From NCBI RefSeq assembly GCF_030657435.1, contig NZ_JAUTWS010000001.1:62001-126000 (forward strand): a stretch of 64,000 bases of DNA. The letters are read 5' to 3'. The translations under genes and the position numbers were made by a program. Origin of the DNA: Paracraurococcus lichenis. GTDB taxonomy: Bacteria; Pseudomonadota; Alphaproteobacteria; Acetobacterales; Acetobacteraceae. The notes beneath the pieces are model-generated. The model saw only the letters and a list, made by a program, of their open reading frames with translations, made no database searches and was not told the origin of the DNA. Below, piece after piece: positions 52,299 to 61,880 of this stretch. Numbering within the stretch: position 1 is the first letter of the stretch; the number at the start of each line of letters is the position of its first letter.

Positions 52299-52838
52299 TC
52301 AGACGGGCTGCAGCGGCCGGTGCGGGCCTTCGGGCAGCATGACGGCGATGCCGTCGCCCGGCCGCACCTCGCCGCCGGCCAGCACCACGCCCATCACGCC
52401 CGCCTTGCGCACCAGGCCGCCATCCGGCGCGCGGTCCAGGCAGGCGGCCGTGAGCCCCTTCTGGAACCTGTCGAGTTGGGCGCAGGGATTGCGCAGGCCG
52501 GTGACTTCGATCTCGGCCGCGCCGATCCGCAGCCGCGTGCCGGTCGGCAGGCCCAGCAGGTCGAGGCCGCTGGTCAGGATATTCTCCCCGATATCGCCCG
52601 GACGTAGCGCGAAGCCGCGCGCTGCCAGTTCCTCCAGCAGTTCCGCATGCAGCAGGTGCACCTGCCGCAGGTTCGGCTGCGTCGGGTCGCGCGCGACGCG
52701 CGAGCGGTGCTTCACCGTCACCCCGGCATGCGCGTCGCCCTCGACGCCGAGGCCCGCGAGCAGACGGATCGCCTCCGTCGCCGCCTTGCTGAAGCCATGG
52801 CCCGGGCTGCTCGCCACCGCCACCACCACCGGCTGCAT
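52299..52838 (-). CDS. MOSC domain-containing protein
   Basis: A 179-residue protein with the MOSC fold of molybdenum cofactor sulfurase C-termini. The key Cys lies in TGLRNPCAQLDRFQ, which is where a sulfur group is thought to be carried. NLRQVHLLHAELLEEL and GDIGENILTSGLDLLGLPTG are family blocks. It is a stand-alone domain without the pyridoxal-dependent partner. ATG 52838 was preferred to ATG 52853 because GGGGAG lies seven bases upstream. It is divergent from the MmgE/PrpD gene. Confidence 0.9.
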   Translation of the reverse strand: MQPVVVAVASSPGHGFSKAATEAIRLLAGLGVEGDAHAGVTVKHRSRVARDPTQPNLRQVHLLHAELLEELAARGFALRPGDIGENILTSGLDLLGLPTGTRLRIGAAEIEVTGLRNPCAQLDRFQKGLTAACLDRAPDGGLVRKAGVMGVVLAGGEVRPGDGIAVMLPEGPHRPLQPV

Positions 52839-52904
52839 CCCGCCGCTCCCCATCCTGTCCCGCCCGGGATAGCAGCTTCCGCGCCATCCCGGCATCATGC
52901 GCCG

Positions 52905-54272
52905 ATGAGCCCGCCCGACGCCGCCCATCGCCTCGCCGCCCATGCCGCCGGCCTGCGCTTCGCCGACATCCCGCCCGAGGCGGTGGACAAGGCGAAGACC
53001 TTCATCCTCGACACGCTTGGCGTCGGCATCGCCGGGGGCAGCGTGCCGGAGGCCGCGCCGCTGCTGGCGGCCGCGCGCGGCTGGGGCGAGGGGAGCGCGG
53101 CCCGCGTCTGGGGCAGCCGTGCGCGCCTCGCGCCCGGCGCCACCGCGCTGGTGAACGGCTTCCAGGTCCATTGCCAGGAATTCGACAACCTGCACGAGGG
53201 CGCGGTGCTGCACAGCATGGCGACGCTGCTGCCCGTGCTGCTGGCGGAGGCGGAGAGCCGCCCGGTCTCCGGCGAGGACCTGATCGCGGCCGTGGTCGCC
53301 GGCGTGGACGTCGCCTGCTCGCTCGGCCTCGCGGCGCGGCAGGGCTGGCGCTTCTTCCGCCCGGCGACCTCGGGCGGCTTCGGCGCGGTCGCCGGCCTCG
53401 CCCGGCTGCGCGGCTATGATGCGGCACGGACGCTGGCGGCCTTCGGGATGCAGCTCGGCCAGGCCAGCGGCACCATGCAGGCGCATACGGAGGGCAGCCC
53501 GCTGCTGCCGCTGCAGATCGGCTTCAATGCCCGCGCCGCGATGCAGAGCTGCGACCTGGCGGCGGCCGGCTTCCCCGGCCTCGACGCGCCCTTCGAGGGG
53601 CGCTTCGGCTACCTGCCGCTCTTCGAGGGCGCCTGGGACTGCACGGAGGTGCTGGACGCGCTCGGCCGGACCTGGCGGGTGACGGAGCTGAGCCACAAGC
53701 CCTTCCCGAGCGGCCGCGCCACGCATGGCGGCGTGGATGCGCTGATGGCGCTGCAGGCGGCGCATGGCTTCGCGGCGGAGGAGGTGGAGAGCATCACGAT
53801 CGCCGCGCCGCCGCTGATCAACCAGCTCGTCAACCGCCCGGCCCTGCCGGCGCCGGGCGCGGCCTATGCCCGGCTCTGCCTACCCTTCGTGCTGGCCAAG
53901 CTGCTGCAGCACGGCCGGATCGAGTTGGCGCAGTTCCGCGGCGCGGCGCTGGCGGACCCGGTCACCTACGACCTGGCGCGGCGCGTGACGGTGACACGGG
54001 TGGACGACCCGAACCCTAACGCCCTGTTGCCGCAGGTGATGGAGGTGCGCCTGCGCGACGGCCGCGTGCTGACCCACCGCGTCGATCAGATGCTGGCCAG
54101 CCCCGCCCGCCCTCTCCCGCGCGAGGCACACCTGTCGAAGTTCCGGGCGTGCTGGACCTATGCCGCGGAGCCGCTGGATCCGGCCAGCGCCGAGGCGCTG
54201 ATCGGGCTGGTCGACCGGCTGGAGACGCTGCCCGACGTCAGCGCGCTGCTCGTGCCCCTGACGCCGGCCTGA
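52905..54272 (+). CDS. MmgE/PrpD family protein
   Basis: A 455-residue protein with the helical MmgE/PrpD domain (2-methylcitrate dehydratase family). Landmarks are DTLGVGIAGG, GSRARLAPGATALVNGFQVHCQEFDN and SGGFGAVAGLARLRGYDA; THGGVDALMAL lies near 275. True PrpD removes water from 2-methylcitrate in propionate degradation, but most members act on other hydroxy acids. No prpB or prpC genes are nearby, so a general dehydratase or isomerase is the safe call. It ends one base before the stop of the convergent RND permease gene. Confidence 0.9.
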   Translation: MSPPDAAHRLAAHAAGLRFADIPPEAVDKAKTFILDTLGVGIAGGSVPEAAPLLAAARGWGEGSAARVWGSRARLAPGATALVNGFQVHCQEFDNLHEGAVLHSMATLLPVLLAEAESRPVSGEDLIAAVVAGVDVACSLGLAARQGWRFFRPATSGGFGAVAGLARLRGYDAARTLAAFGMQLGQASGTMQAHTEGSPLLPLQIGFNARAAMQSCDLAAAGFPGLDAPFEGRFGYLPLFEGAWDCTEVLDALGRTWRVTELSHKPFPSGRATHGGVDALMALQAAHGFAAEEVESITIAAPPLINQLVNRPALPAPGAAYARLCLPFVLAKLLQHGRIELAQFRGAALADPVTYDLARRVTVTRVDDPNPNALLPQVMEVRLRDGRVLTHRVDQMLASPARPLPREAHLSKFRACWTYAAEPLDPASAEALIGLVDRLETLPDVSALLVPLTPA

Positions 54273-54273
54273 G

Positions 54274-57200
54274 CTACTCCGCCGGCACCGCCTGCGGCAC
54301 CCGCACACGCGTCTTCTTCCGCTTGCCGTCGAGCGCGAGGTAGACGACCGGCGTGGTGTAGAGCGTCACCACCTGCGCCAGCAGCAGCCCGCCGATCAGC
54401 GCGATGCCGAGCGGCTGGCGCAGTTCCGACCCCGGCCCGGTCGAGAGCGCCAGCGGCACCGCGCCCATCACGGCGGCCAGCGTCGTCATCAGGATCGGCC
54501 GGAAGCGCTCGCGGCAGGCCTCCAGGATCGCCTCCATCCCGCCGACACCCTGCTCGCGCTCATGCTCCAGCGCGAAGTCCACCATCATGATGGCGTTCTT
54601 CTTCACGATGCCCATCAGCAGGATGATGGCGATCAGCGCGATGACGGAGAAGGGCGTGTTGGTCGCCAGCAGCGCCAGCAGCGCGCCGATGCCGGCCGTC
54701 GGCAGGGTCGAGAGGATGGTGATGGGGTGCAGCAGGTGCTCGTAGAGCATGCCGAGCACGATGTAGATCGTCACCAGCGCCGCCAGGATCAGCATGGGCT
54801 GGCCGCGGGTGAAGGACTGGAAGGCGCGGGCATTGCCGGCGAACTCCGTCCGCATGGTGTCGGGCAGCCCGGCCTCCATCGCCGCCTTCTCGACGGCCGC
54901 CGTCGCGTCGCTCAGCGCCACGTCGGGCGAGAGGTTGAAGGTGATGGTGGCGGCCGGGAATTGCCCCTGGTGGGTGATGAAGAGCGGCGCCGTGCTGCGC
55001 TCCACCTTCACCAGGGAGGAGAGCGGCACCTGCACGCCGCCGCTGCCCGAGAGCCAGATGTCGTCCACCTGCTCGGGGTATTGCTGCAGGCCGGGCTCCA
55101 CCTCCAGCACCACCCGGTACTGGTTGCGGGAGCGGTAGATGACCGAGACCTGGCGCTGGGAGAAGCTGCTGTTCAGTGCGGAGGTGATGGCGGCGACGCT
55201 GACGCCGGTGCGCGCCGCCGCCTCCCGGTCGATCACCAGCCGTGTCACCAGGCCGGCATTCTGCTGGTCGGAATTGACGTCCTGGATCTGCGGCAGGGTG
55301 CGCAGCCTGTCCACCAGCACCTGCGACCAGTGCTGCAGGTCGGCGATCTCGGGCGAGAGCAGCACGAATTGGATGGAGGCATTGCCGGCCCGGCCGCCGA
55401 TGCCGACATCCTGCACCGCCCGCATGAAGGTCTGGATGCCGGGGATGCCGTTGAGCGGCCGCCGCAGCCGGTTGATGACGTCGTTGGCGGAGACGCCCGG
55501 GCGGTCCTCGAGCGGCTTGAGGCTGAGGAAGACGCGGCCCTGGCTGACCGAGGCATTGCCGTTGCCCGCGCCGATCGCCGAGGCGACGCTGGCCACCGCC
55601 GGGTCCTTCCGCAGGACCGCCACCACCTTCTCCTGCAGCCCGAGCATCGCCTGGTAGGAGGTATCGGGCGCCGCGCGGGTCGTGGCGATGATCAGGCCGG
55701 TATCCTGATCCGGGAAGAAGCCCTTGGGGACGATGACATAGAGCCAGACCGTCACGCCGATCAGGCCGAGGGTCGGGATCAGCATCAGCCGCCGCCAGCG
55801 CAGGATGTGCCGCAGGCTCCAGAGATAGCCGCGCGTCATGCGGTCCATGCACCACTCCACCGCGCGGCCGAAGCGCCCGGGCGGCGGCGCCGCGCGCCGG
55901 GCCATGCGCGCCGCCATCATCGGCGTGAGCGTCAGGGAGACGACGCCGGAGATGGCGACCGCGATGGCCAGCACGACGGAAAATTCCCGGAACATCCGCC
56001 CAACGATGCCGCCCATGAAGAGCAGCGGGATGAAGACCGCAATCAGCGAGACGGTGATGGAGAGCACGGTGAAGCCGATCTGCCGCGCGCCCTCCAGCGC
56101 CGCCTCCATCGCGCCGAGGCCGCGCTCGCGCAGCCGCGTCATGTTCTCGATCATGACGATGGCGTCGTCCACCACGAAGCCGACCGAGATGGTGAGCGCC
56201 ATGAGCGAGAGGTTGTCGAGGGAGTAGCCGCAGAGCCACATCGCCGCCAGTGTGCCGAGCAGCGAGAGCGGCACCGCCGCCGCGGTCGCCGCGATGGCCG
56301 AGACGCGGCGGAGGAAGATCGCCACGACCAGGACGACGAGCGCGATCGAGATCAGCAGCGTCTGCTGCACGTCATGCACGCTGGCGCGGATCGTCTCGGT
56401 GCGGTCGCGCAAGGTGGTGATCGTCACCCCGCCCGGCATCCAGCGCTCGATCTGCGGCATCAGCGCCTTGATGCCGTCCACCACCTCGATGACGTTGGCG
56501 TCCGCCTGCTTGAAGATCGTCATCATGACGGCCGGGCGCCCGTCGACCGAGCCGCCCTGGCGGCGATCCCGCGCATCGGTCGCGACCCGGCCGATGGAGG
56601 ACAGGCGCACCACCCCGCCATTCTGCTGCTTGACGATGACGCGGCCGAACTGCTCCGGCGTGGTCAGGCGGTCGTTGACATGGATCGCCGCCATCTGGTC
56701 GCGGCCGTCGACCAGCCCGGTCGCCTGGGTGACATTGGCCTGGGAGATGGTCTGGCGCACCGTCTCCAGGCTGATCCCGGCCGCCTTGGCCGCGGCCGGG
56801 TCGATGGTGACGCGGATGGCCGGCTGCTCGGCGCCCTGGATCTGCACCTGGGAAACGCCGGGCACCTGGGCGAGGCGCGGCGCGACGATGCTGTCGGCGA
56901 CGTCGTAGACCGTGCCGGGCGGGACCGTATCGGCCGCCATCGCCATGATCAGCACCGGCGCGTCGCCGGGATTGACCTTGCGGATATAGGGTGGGTTGGG
57001 CAGTGCCGGCAGGTCGCTGCCCGCGGCATTCACCGCCTGCTGCACGTCCCGCGCCGCGGCGTCGATGTTCCGCGACAGGTCGAATTGCAGGACGATGAAA
57101 TAGGCGCCGAGCGCGGAATAGGAGGTCATCTCCGTGATGCCGGAGATGGCGCCGAGCCGCCGCTCGAGCGGCCCGACCACGGCGGAGGCCGTGGTCTCCG

Positions 57201-57366
57201 GATCCGCGCCGGGGAGGCCGCCGCCGACGAAGATGGTCGGGATGTCGGTCCGCGGCAGCGGTGCGATTGGCAGGTGGAAATAGGCGGCGATGCCCGCGAG
57301 CGCGAGGCCGAGGGCGAGCAGCGCGGTCGCGATCGGCCGGAGGATGAAGGGGGCCGAGATCGACAC
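54274..57366 (-). CDS. RND efflux permease, MdtC-like
   Basis: A 1030-residue inner-membrane pump with 12 membrane helices and two large periplasmic loops. The proton-relay residues are present: Asp-Asp in FVVDDAIVMIENM near 397-400 and Lys in MGIVKKNAIMMVDFA near 921. The N-terminus is ISAPFILRPIATALLALGLALAG. It is the second permease gene, so the pump is probably a heterotrimer of the MdtB2C type or MuxBC type. GTG 57366 lies one base after the stop of the upstream permease gene, showing tight coupling. MdtABC-type pumps export bile salts, novobiocin or metal chelators. Confidence 0.93.
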   Translation of the reverse strand: MSISAPFILRPIATALLALGLALAGIAAYFHLPIAPLPRTDIPTIFVGGGLPGADPETTASAVVGPLERRLGAISGITEMTSYSALGAYFIVLQFDLSRNIDAAARDVQQAVNAAGSDLPALPNPPYIRKVNPGDAPVLIMAMAADTVPPGTVYDVADSIVAPRLAQVPGVSQVQIQGAEQPAIRVTIDPAAAKAAGISLETVRQTISQANVTQATGLVDGRDQMAAIHVNDRLTTPEQFGRVIVKQQNGGVVRLSSIGRVATDARDRRQGGSVDGRPAVMMTIFKQADANVIEVVDGIKALMPQIERWMPGGVTITTLRDRTETIRASVHDVQQTLLISIALVVLVVAIFLRRVSAIAATAAAVPLSLLGTLAAMWLCGYSLDNLSLMALTISVGFVVDDAIVMIENMTRLRERGLGAMEAALEGARQIGFTVLSITVSLIAVFIPLLFMGGIVGRMFREFSVVLAIAVAISGVVSLTLTPMMAARMARRAAPPPGRFGRAVEWCMDRMTRGYLWSLRHILRWRRLMLIPTLGLIGVTVWLYVIVPKGFFPDQDTGLIIATTRAAPDTSYQAMLGLQEKVVAVLRKDPAVASVASAIGAGNGNASVSQGRVFLSLKPLEDRPGVSANDVINRLRRPLNGIPGIQTFMRAVQDVGIGGRAGNASIQFVLLSPEIADLQHWSQVLVDRLRTLPQIQDVNSDQQNAGLVTRLVIDREAAARTGVSVAAITSALNSSFSQRQVSVIYRSRNQYRVVLEVEPGLQQYPEQVDDIWLSGSGGVQVPLSSLVKVERSTAPLFITHQGQFPAATITFNLSPDVALSDATAAVEKAAMEAGLPDTMRTEFAGNARAFQSFTRGQPMLILAALVTIYIVLGMLYEHLLHPITILSTLPTAGIGALLALLATNTPFSVIALIAIILLMGIVKKNAIMMVDFALEHEREQGVGGMEAILEACRERFRPILMTTLAAVMGAVPLALSTGPGSELRQPLGIALIGGLLLAQVVTLYTTPVVYLALDGKRKKTRVRVPQAVPAE

Positions 57367-57367
57367 G

Positions 57368-60300
57368 CTATTCCGCCGCGACCGTGGCGCGCCGCCGCCG
57401 GGCGCGCTGCACACGCTCCCGCAGCCGCTCCAGCCCCAGATAGATCACCGGCGTGGTATAGAGGGTGATCACCTGGCTCAGCAGCAGGCCGCCGACCACC
57501 GAGACGCCGAGCGGGTTGCGGAGCTCGGAGCCCGTGCCGCTCTCGATCATCAGCGGCAGCGCGCCGAGCAGCGCCGCCAGCGTCGTCATCATGATGGGCC
57601 GGAAGCGCAGCAGGCAGGCTTCCTCGATCGCCTCGCGCGCGTCGCGGCCATGGTCGCGCTGCGCCTCCAGCGCGAAGTCGATCATCATGATGGCGTTCTT
57701 CTTCACGATGCCCATCAGCAGCACGATGCCGATGAGCCCCACCACCGAGAGGTCCATCCCGAAGAGCCGCAGCGCCAGCAGCGCGCCGATGCCGGCCGAG
57801 GGCAGGGTGGAGAGGATGGTGATGGGGTGGATCAGGCTCTCGTAGAGGACGCCGAGCACGATGTAGATGACGATGACGGCGGCGAGGATCAGCCAGGGCT
57901 CGCCCTCGAGCGAGCGCTGGAACTCGGCGGCATCGCCCGAGAAGCTGCCGGCGATGGTCTCGGGCAGGCCGATCTCGGATTCGGCCGCGCGGATGGCCGC
58001 GACCGCGTCGCCGAGCGCGGCGCCGGGCGCGAGGTCGAAGCCGAGGGTGACGGCCGGGAACTGGCTCTGCTTGGTCACCACCAGCGGGCCGGCGGCGCGG
58101 CCGATGGCGGCGATCTCCGACAGCGGCACCTGCGGCGTGCCGGTGGGGGCGGAGACCGGGGTGCCCTGGGCCGTCGCCGCTTGGCCGGCGGTCGCCGGCA
58201 CGCGCAGCATGCCGATCATCTGCGGGTCGTCGCGCAGCGCCGGCGTCGCCTCCAGCACCACGCGGTACTGGTTGGACTGGGTGTAGATGGTGCTGATCTG
58301 CCGCTGGCCGAAGGCGTCGTAGAGGATGTCGTCGACGCCCTGCATGGTCACGCCGAGCCGCCCGGCCTTGTCGCGGTCCACATCCACCGTCACCCGCAGC
58401 CCGCCCTCCCGCTGGTCGGAGGAGACGTCGCGCAGCATCGGCAGCTCGCGCAGCCGGCGCTCCAGCACCGGCGCCCAGCGGGAGAGCTCGACCGGGTCCG
58501 GGTCCATCAGCGTGTACTGGTAGGCGGTGGCGGCCGGGCGGGCGCCGATCTGGATATCCTGCACCGGCTGCAGGTGGACGGTGACGCCGGCCAGCGCATC
58601 CAGCCGCGGCTGCAGCCGGGCGATGACCTCGGCGGCATTCGCCGCCCGCTCCTCGCGCGGACGGAGCACGGCGGTGATGCGGCCGGTGTTCTGCGCCGGG
58701 TTCACCAGCCCGGCCCCGACCACGGAACTCACCGCCGTCACGTCCGGATCGGCCTGGATCGCCTCGCCGACCATGCGCTGCAGGGTGGACATGCGGGTGA
58801 AGGAGGCATCCTCCGGCCCCTCCACCGTCGCCAGGATCAGGCCGGTATCCTGCGAGGGCAGGAAGCCCTTCGGCACCACGACATAGAGCCAGACGGTGCC
58901 CGCCAAGGTTGCCAACGCCACCAGCAGCATCAGCCCCTCGCGCCGCAGCGCCCAGTCGAGGCTCCGGCCATAGGCATCGCGCATGCCGTCCAGCACCCGC
59001 TCCGTCAGCCGGGCGAGGCGGCCGGGCCGGTCCGTCTCCTGCGGCCGCAGCAGCCGGCCGCACATCATGGGCGTCAGCGTCAGCGAGACGAACATGGAGA
59101 CGACGACGCAGATCGTCAGCACCAGGGCGAATTCCTGGAACAGCCGCCCGACCACGCCCGGCATGAAGAGCAGCGGGATGAAGACCGCGACCAGCGAGAC
59201 CGTCAGCGAGACGACGGTGAAGCCGATCTGCGCCGCGCCCTCATAGGCCGCGGCCAGCGGCCGCTTCCCCTGCTCGATCAGTCGGACGATGTTCTCGACC
59301 ATGACGATGACGTCGTCCACGACGAAGCCGGTGGCGATGGTCAGCGCCATGAGCGAGAGGTTGTCGAGCGAGAAGCCGCAGAGCGCCATCACCCCGAAGG
59401 TGCCGATGATCGACAGCGGCAGGGCGACAGCCGGGACCAGCGTGGCGCGGCCGCTGCGCAGGAAGACGAAGATCACCGCCACCACCAGCGCCACCGCCAG
59501 TACCAGGGTGAACTGCACGTCGTGGACCGAGGCGCGGATGGTCGCGGTGCGGTCGGCGACGATGGTCAGCTTCGCCCCGCGCGGCAGGGCGCGCTCGAGC
59601 TGGTCGACCTGCCGGCGGACATCCTCGACCGTCGCCACGATATTGGCGCCGGGCTGGCGCTGCACGTCGATCAGGACAGCCGGGCGGCCGTTGTGCCAGG
59701 CGGCGTTGAGGGTGTTCTCCAGGTCCTGGACCACGTCGCCGATGTCGGAGACGCGGACCGGCGCGCCGTTCCGCCAGGTGATGATGAGGCCGGCGAACTC
59801 CTCCGGGCTGCGGATCTGGTCGTTCGCCATGACAGTGGAGGCCTGGCGCGGCCCGTCCACCACGCCCTTCGGCGTATTGACGTTGCCGGCGGCGATGGCG
59901 GTGCGGACATCCTCGAGCGAGAGGCCATAGGCCGCGAGCCGCACCGGATCCACCTGCACCCGCACCGAGGGCCGCATGGTCCCCTGCACCAGCACGCGGC
60001 CGACGCCCGAAACCTGGCTCAGCCGCTGCGCCAGCAGCGTGTCGGCGGCGTCCGACAGGCGCCAGATCGGCAGCGTGTCGCTGGTCAGCGCGAAGGTGAT
60101 GATCGGCGGGTCGGCCGGGTTCACCTTCGCATAGGTCGGCGGATAGGGCAGGTTGTTCGGCAATGTGCCGCGCGCCGCATCGATCGCCGCCTGCACGTCC
60201 TGCGCCGCGTCGTCGATGTCCCGCCCCAGGTTGAACTGCAGGGTGATGCGGGAGGTGCCGGGCCCGCTGGTCGAGACGATGTCGGTCAGCCCGCCGATTT

Positions 60301-60577
60301 GCGCCAATTGCCGCTCGAGCGAGGCGGTCAGCAGCAGCGCCACCGTCTCCGGCGAGGCGCCGGGCAGCGTCGTCGTCACCTCGATGGTCGGGAAATCCAC
60401 TTCCGGCAGGGCGGAGACCGGCAGGCGCAGATAGCCGAAGAGGCCCGAGAGCAGCACCGCCACCGCCAGCAGGAGGGTGGCGATGGGGCGGGCGATAAAG
60501 GGCGCCGAGACGCCGCGGAAGCGCGAGGAGGGCCCGGGCGCCGGGCCGCCCGCGGAGCCGTCGGCAGCCGGGCTCAT
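57368..60577 (-). CDS. RND efflux permease, MdtB-like
   Basis: A 1069-residue pump protein. After a cytoplasmic Ser/Gly/Pro-rich leader (1-20), FIARPIATLLLAVAVLLSG starts helix 1. The relay Asp pair lies in FVVDDVIVMVENI near 416-417 and the Lys in MGIVKKNAIMMIDFA near 958. A 25-residue insert rich in Ala, Thr, Pro and Gln (PATAGQAATAQGTPVSAPTG) sits in the second periplasmic loop compared with MdtC-like sequence. The start overlaps the adaptor gene stop by ATGA, and the MdtC-like gene follows after one base. Confidence 0.93.
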   Translation of the reverse strand: MSPAADGSAGGPAPGPSSRFRGVSAPFIARPIATLLLAVAVLLSGLFGYLRLPVSALPEVDFPTIEVTTTLPGASPETVALLLTASLERQLAQIGGLTDIVSTSGPGTSRITLQFNLGRDIDDAAQDVQAAIDAARGTLPNNLPYPPTYAKVNPADPPIITFALTSDTLPIWRLSDAADTLLAQRLSQVSGVGRVLVQGTMRPSVRVQVDPVRLAAYGLSLEDVRTAIAAGNVNTPKGVVDGPRQASTVMANDQIRSPEEFAGLIITWRNGAPVRVSDIGDVVQDLENTLNAAWHNGRPAVLIDVQRQPGANIVATVEDVRRQVDQLERALPRGAKLTIVADRTATIRASVHDVQFTLVLAVALVVAVIFVFLRSGRATLVPAVALPLSIIGTFGVMALCGFSLDNLSLMALTIATGFVVDDVIVMVENIVRLIEQGKRPLAAAYEGAAQIGFTVVSLTVSLVAVFIPLLFMPGVVGRLFQEFALVLTICVVVSMFVSLTLTPMMCGRLLRPQETDRPGRLARLTERVLDGMRDAYGRSLDWALRREGLMLLVALATLAGTVWLYVVVPKGFLPSQDTGLILATVEGPEDASFTRMSTLQRMVGEAIQADPDVTAVSSVVGAGLVNPAQNTGRITAVLRPREERAANAAEVIARLQPRLDALAGVTVHLQPVQDIQIGARPAATAYQYTLMDPDPVELSRWAPVLERRLRELPMLRDVSSDQREGGLRVTVDVDRDKAGRLGVTMQGVDDILYDAFGQRQISTIYTQSNQYRVVLEATPALRDDPQMIGMLRVPATAGQAATAQGTPVSAPTGTPQVPLSEIAAIGRAAGPLVVTKQSQFPAVTLGFDLAPGAALGDAVAAIRAAESEIGLPETIAGSFSGDAAEFQRSLEGEPWLILAAVIVIYIVLGVLYESLIHPITILSTLPSAGIGALLALRLFGMDLSVVGLIGIVLLMGIVKKNAIMMIDFALEAQRDHGRDAREAIEEACLLRFRPIMMTTLAALLGALPLMIESGTGSELRNPLGVSVVGGLLLSQVITLYTTPVIYLGLERLRERVQRARRRRATVAAE

Positions 60578-61788
60578 GGCCTCGCATCCGCGGCCTGGCG
60601 CGGCCGCGTGCGGCGCTCGCCCGGCGCCGGGCCGGGGGCGGGCGCGCCTTCCTCGTTCACCAGGACATGCGCGCCGGGGCTGAGGCGGAGCGCGCCGGAG
60701 GTGACCACGCGGTCTCCGGGCTGCAGCCCCTGCCGCACCACCGCATCGCCCGGCGTCAGGGCGCCGAGGCGGAGCGGGCGCTGCTCCACCGTGCGGTCGG
60801 GCTTGAGGAGGAAGGCATAGGGCCCGTCCGGCCCGCGCTGCACGGCCACCAGCGGCACCGTGGTGACGCCGGGCAGGCGGTCCACCTCCATCCGCACATT
60901 GACGAAGGCGCCGGGCCAGAGCCGGAAATCGTCATTGGCGAAGGAGGCCTTGAGGCGGATCGTGCCGGTCTGCGCATCCACCGCGTTGTCGAGGGTCAGC
61001 AGCTCGCCCTCCGCCCGGACGGCGGTCTCCCCGGCGCGGACCACCTGCACCGGCACCGGCCCGCGCGCCATGGCGTCCTGCACCCGGGGCAGCTCCTGCT
61101 GCGGCAGGGTGAAGACCACCGCGATGGGCTGGAGCTGCGAGACGGTGACGATGCCGGTCGCGTCGCCGGCGCGGACGATGTTGCCCTGGTCCACCAGGCG
61201 CAGGCCGACGCGGCCGTCGATCGGCGAGCGGATGGTGGTGAAGGAGAGCTGGGTGCGCGCGGCATCGATCGCGCCCTGGTCGGCCTGCACCTGCGCCTCG
61301 TACTGCGCGACCTGGGCGCGCTGGGTGTCCTGCTGCTGCTTCGAGACGCCTTGGTTCTGCGCGAGGGAGGTGTAGCGCTGCAGGTCCAGCCGGGCATTGG
61401 CCAGCAGCGCCTCGTCCTGCGCCTTCTTGGCGACCGCCTGGTCCAGCGCCGCCTGGTAGCTGCGCGGGTCGATGCGGGCGAGGACATCGCCCTTCTTCAC
61501 CATCTGCCCCTCGCGGAAGGCGATCTCGAGGAGCTGGCCGTCCACCTGCGCCCGGACGGTGATGGTATTGAAGGCCTGCACCGTGCCGATGGCATCCAGT
61601 CGGATCGGCAGGTCCTGCCGCTGCGCCGCGGCGACGGTCACCGGCACCGGCCCGCCGCGGCCCGGGCGGCCGCCGGTCGCCTCGGCCTCCACGGGCTTCG
61701 CCTGGTGGTGCTGCCACCAGGTCCAGGCGCCGCCGCCCGCGCCGCCGAGCAGCGCGAGGAGAAGGAATGTCAGGAGCAGGCGGCGCAT
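60574..61788 (-). CDS. RND periplasmic adaptor subunit, MdtA-like
   Basis: A 404-residue membrane fusion protein. An uncleaved or short signal anchor (RRLLLTFLLLALLGGAGGGAW) is followed by the lipoyl half RLDAIGTVQAFNTITVRAQVDGQL. A coiled-coil hairpin follows (about 105-180, AKKAQDEALLANARLDLQRY), then the second lipoyl half SFTTIRSPIDGRVGLRLVDQGN. Beta-barrel and membrane-proximal domains complete it. The C-terminal 30 residues are Pro/Arg-rich (GPAPGERRTRPRQ). It links the permeases to the outer-membrane factor. It follows the outer-membrane factor gene by 85 bases and overlaps the first permease gene. Confidence 0.93.
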   Translation of the reverse strand: MRRLLLTFLLLALLGGAGGGAWTWWQHHQAKPVEAEATGGRPGRGGPVPVTVAAAQRQDLPIRLDAIGTVQAFNTITVRAQVDGQLLEIAFREGQMVKKGDVLARIDPRSYQAALDQAVAKKAQDEALLANARLDLQRYTSLAQNQGVSKQQQDTQRAQVAQYEAQVQADQGAIDAARTQLSFTTIRSPIDGRVGLRLVDQGNIVRAGDATGIVTVSQLQPIAVVFTLPQQELPRVQDAMARGPVPVQVVRAGETAVRAEGELLTLDNAVDAQTGTIRLKASFANDDFRLWPGAFVNVRMEVDRLPGVTTVPLVAVQRGPDGPYAFLLKPDRTVEQRPLRLGALTPGDAVVRQGLQPGDRVVTSGALRLSPGAHVLVNEEGAPAPGPAPGERRTRPRQAADARP

Positions 61789-61857
61789 GGGTGGGATGGA
61801 GACCTTTCGGGCGAACGGTTCAGATACGCCTCCGCCCCGCCAATCCCATACGCCGAT

Positions 61858-61880
61858 CGCGTGACGAAGCGTGTCACGCG
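61858..61880. repeat. Inverted repeat between outer-membrane factor and adaptor genes
   Basis: CGCGTGAC and GTCACGCG are separated by seven bases. The repeat overlaps the stop codon of the outer-membrane factor gene and lies 70 bases upstream of the adaptor start. It may be an operator or an attenuating hairpin. Confidence 0.45.

Noticed and set aside
52905..54272. Methylcitrate cycle gene prpD
   Set aside because: Only the broad MmgE/PrpD family is supported; prpB, prpC and a PrpR-type regulator are absent.
54562..60820. Two long plus-strand frames (968 and 1176 codons) opposite the RND permease genes
   Set aside because: They are mirror images of coding sequence with strong codon bias; the permease frames carry all RND motifs.
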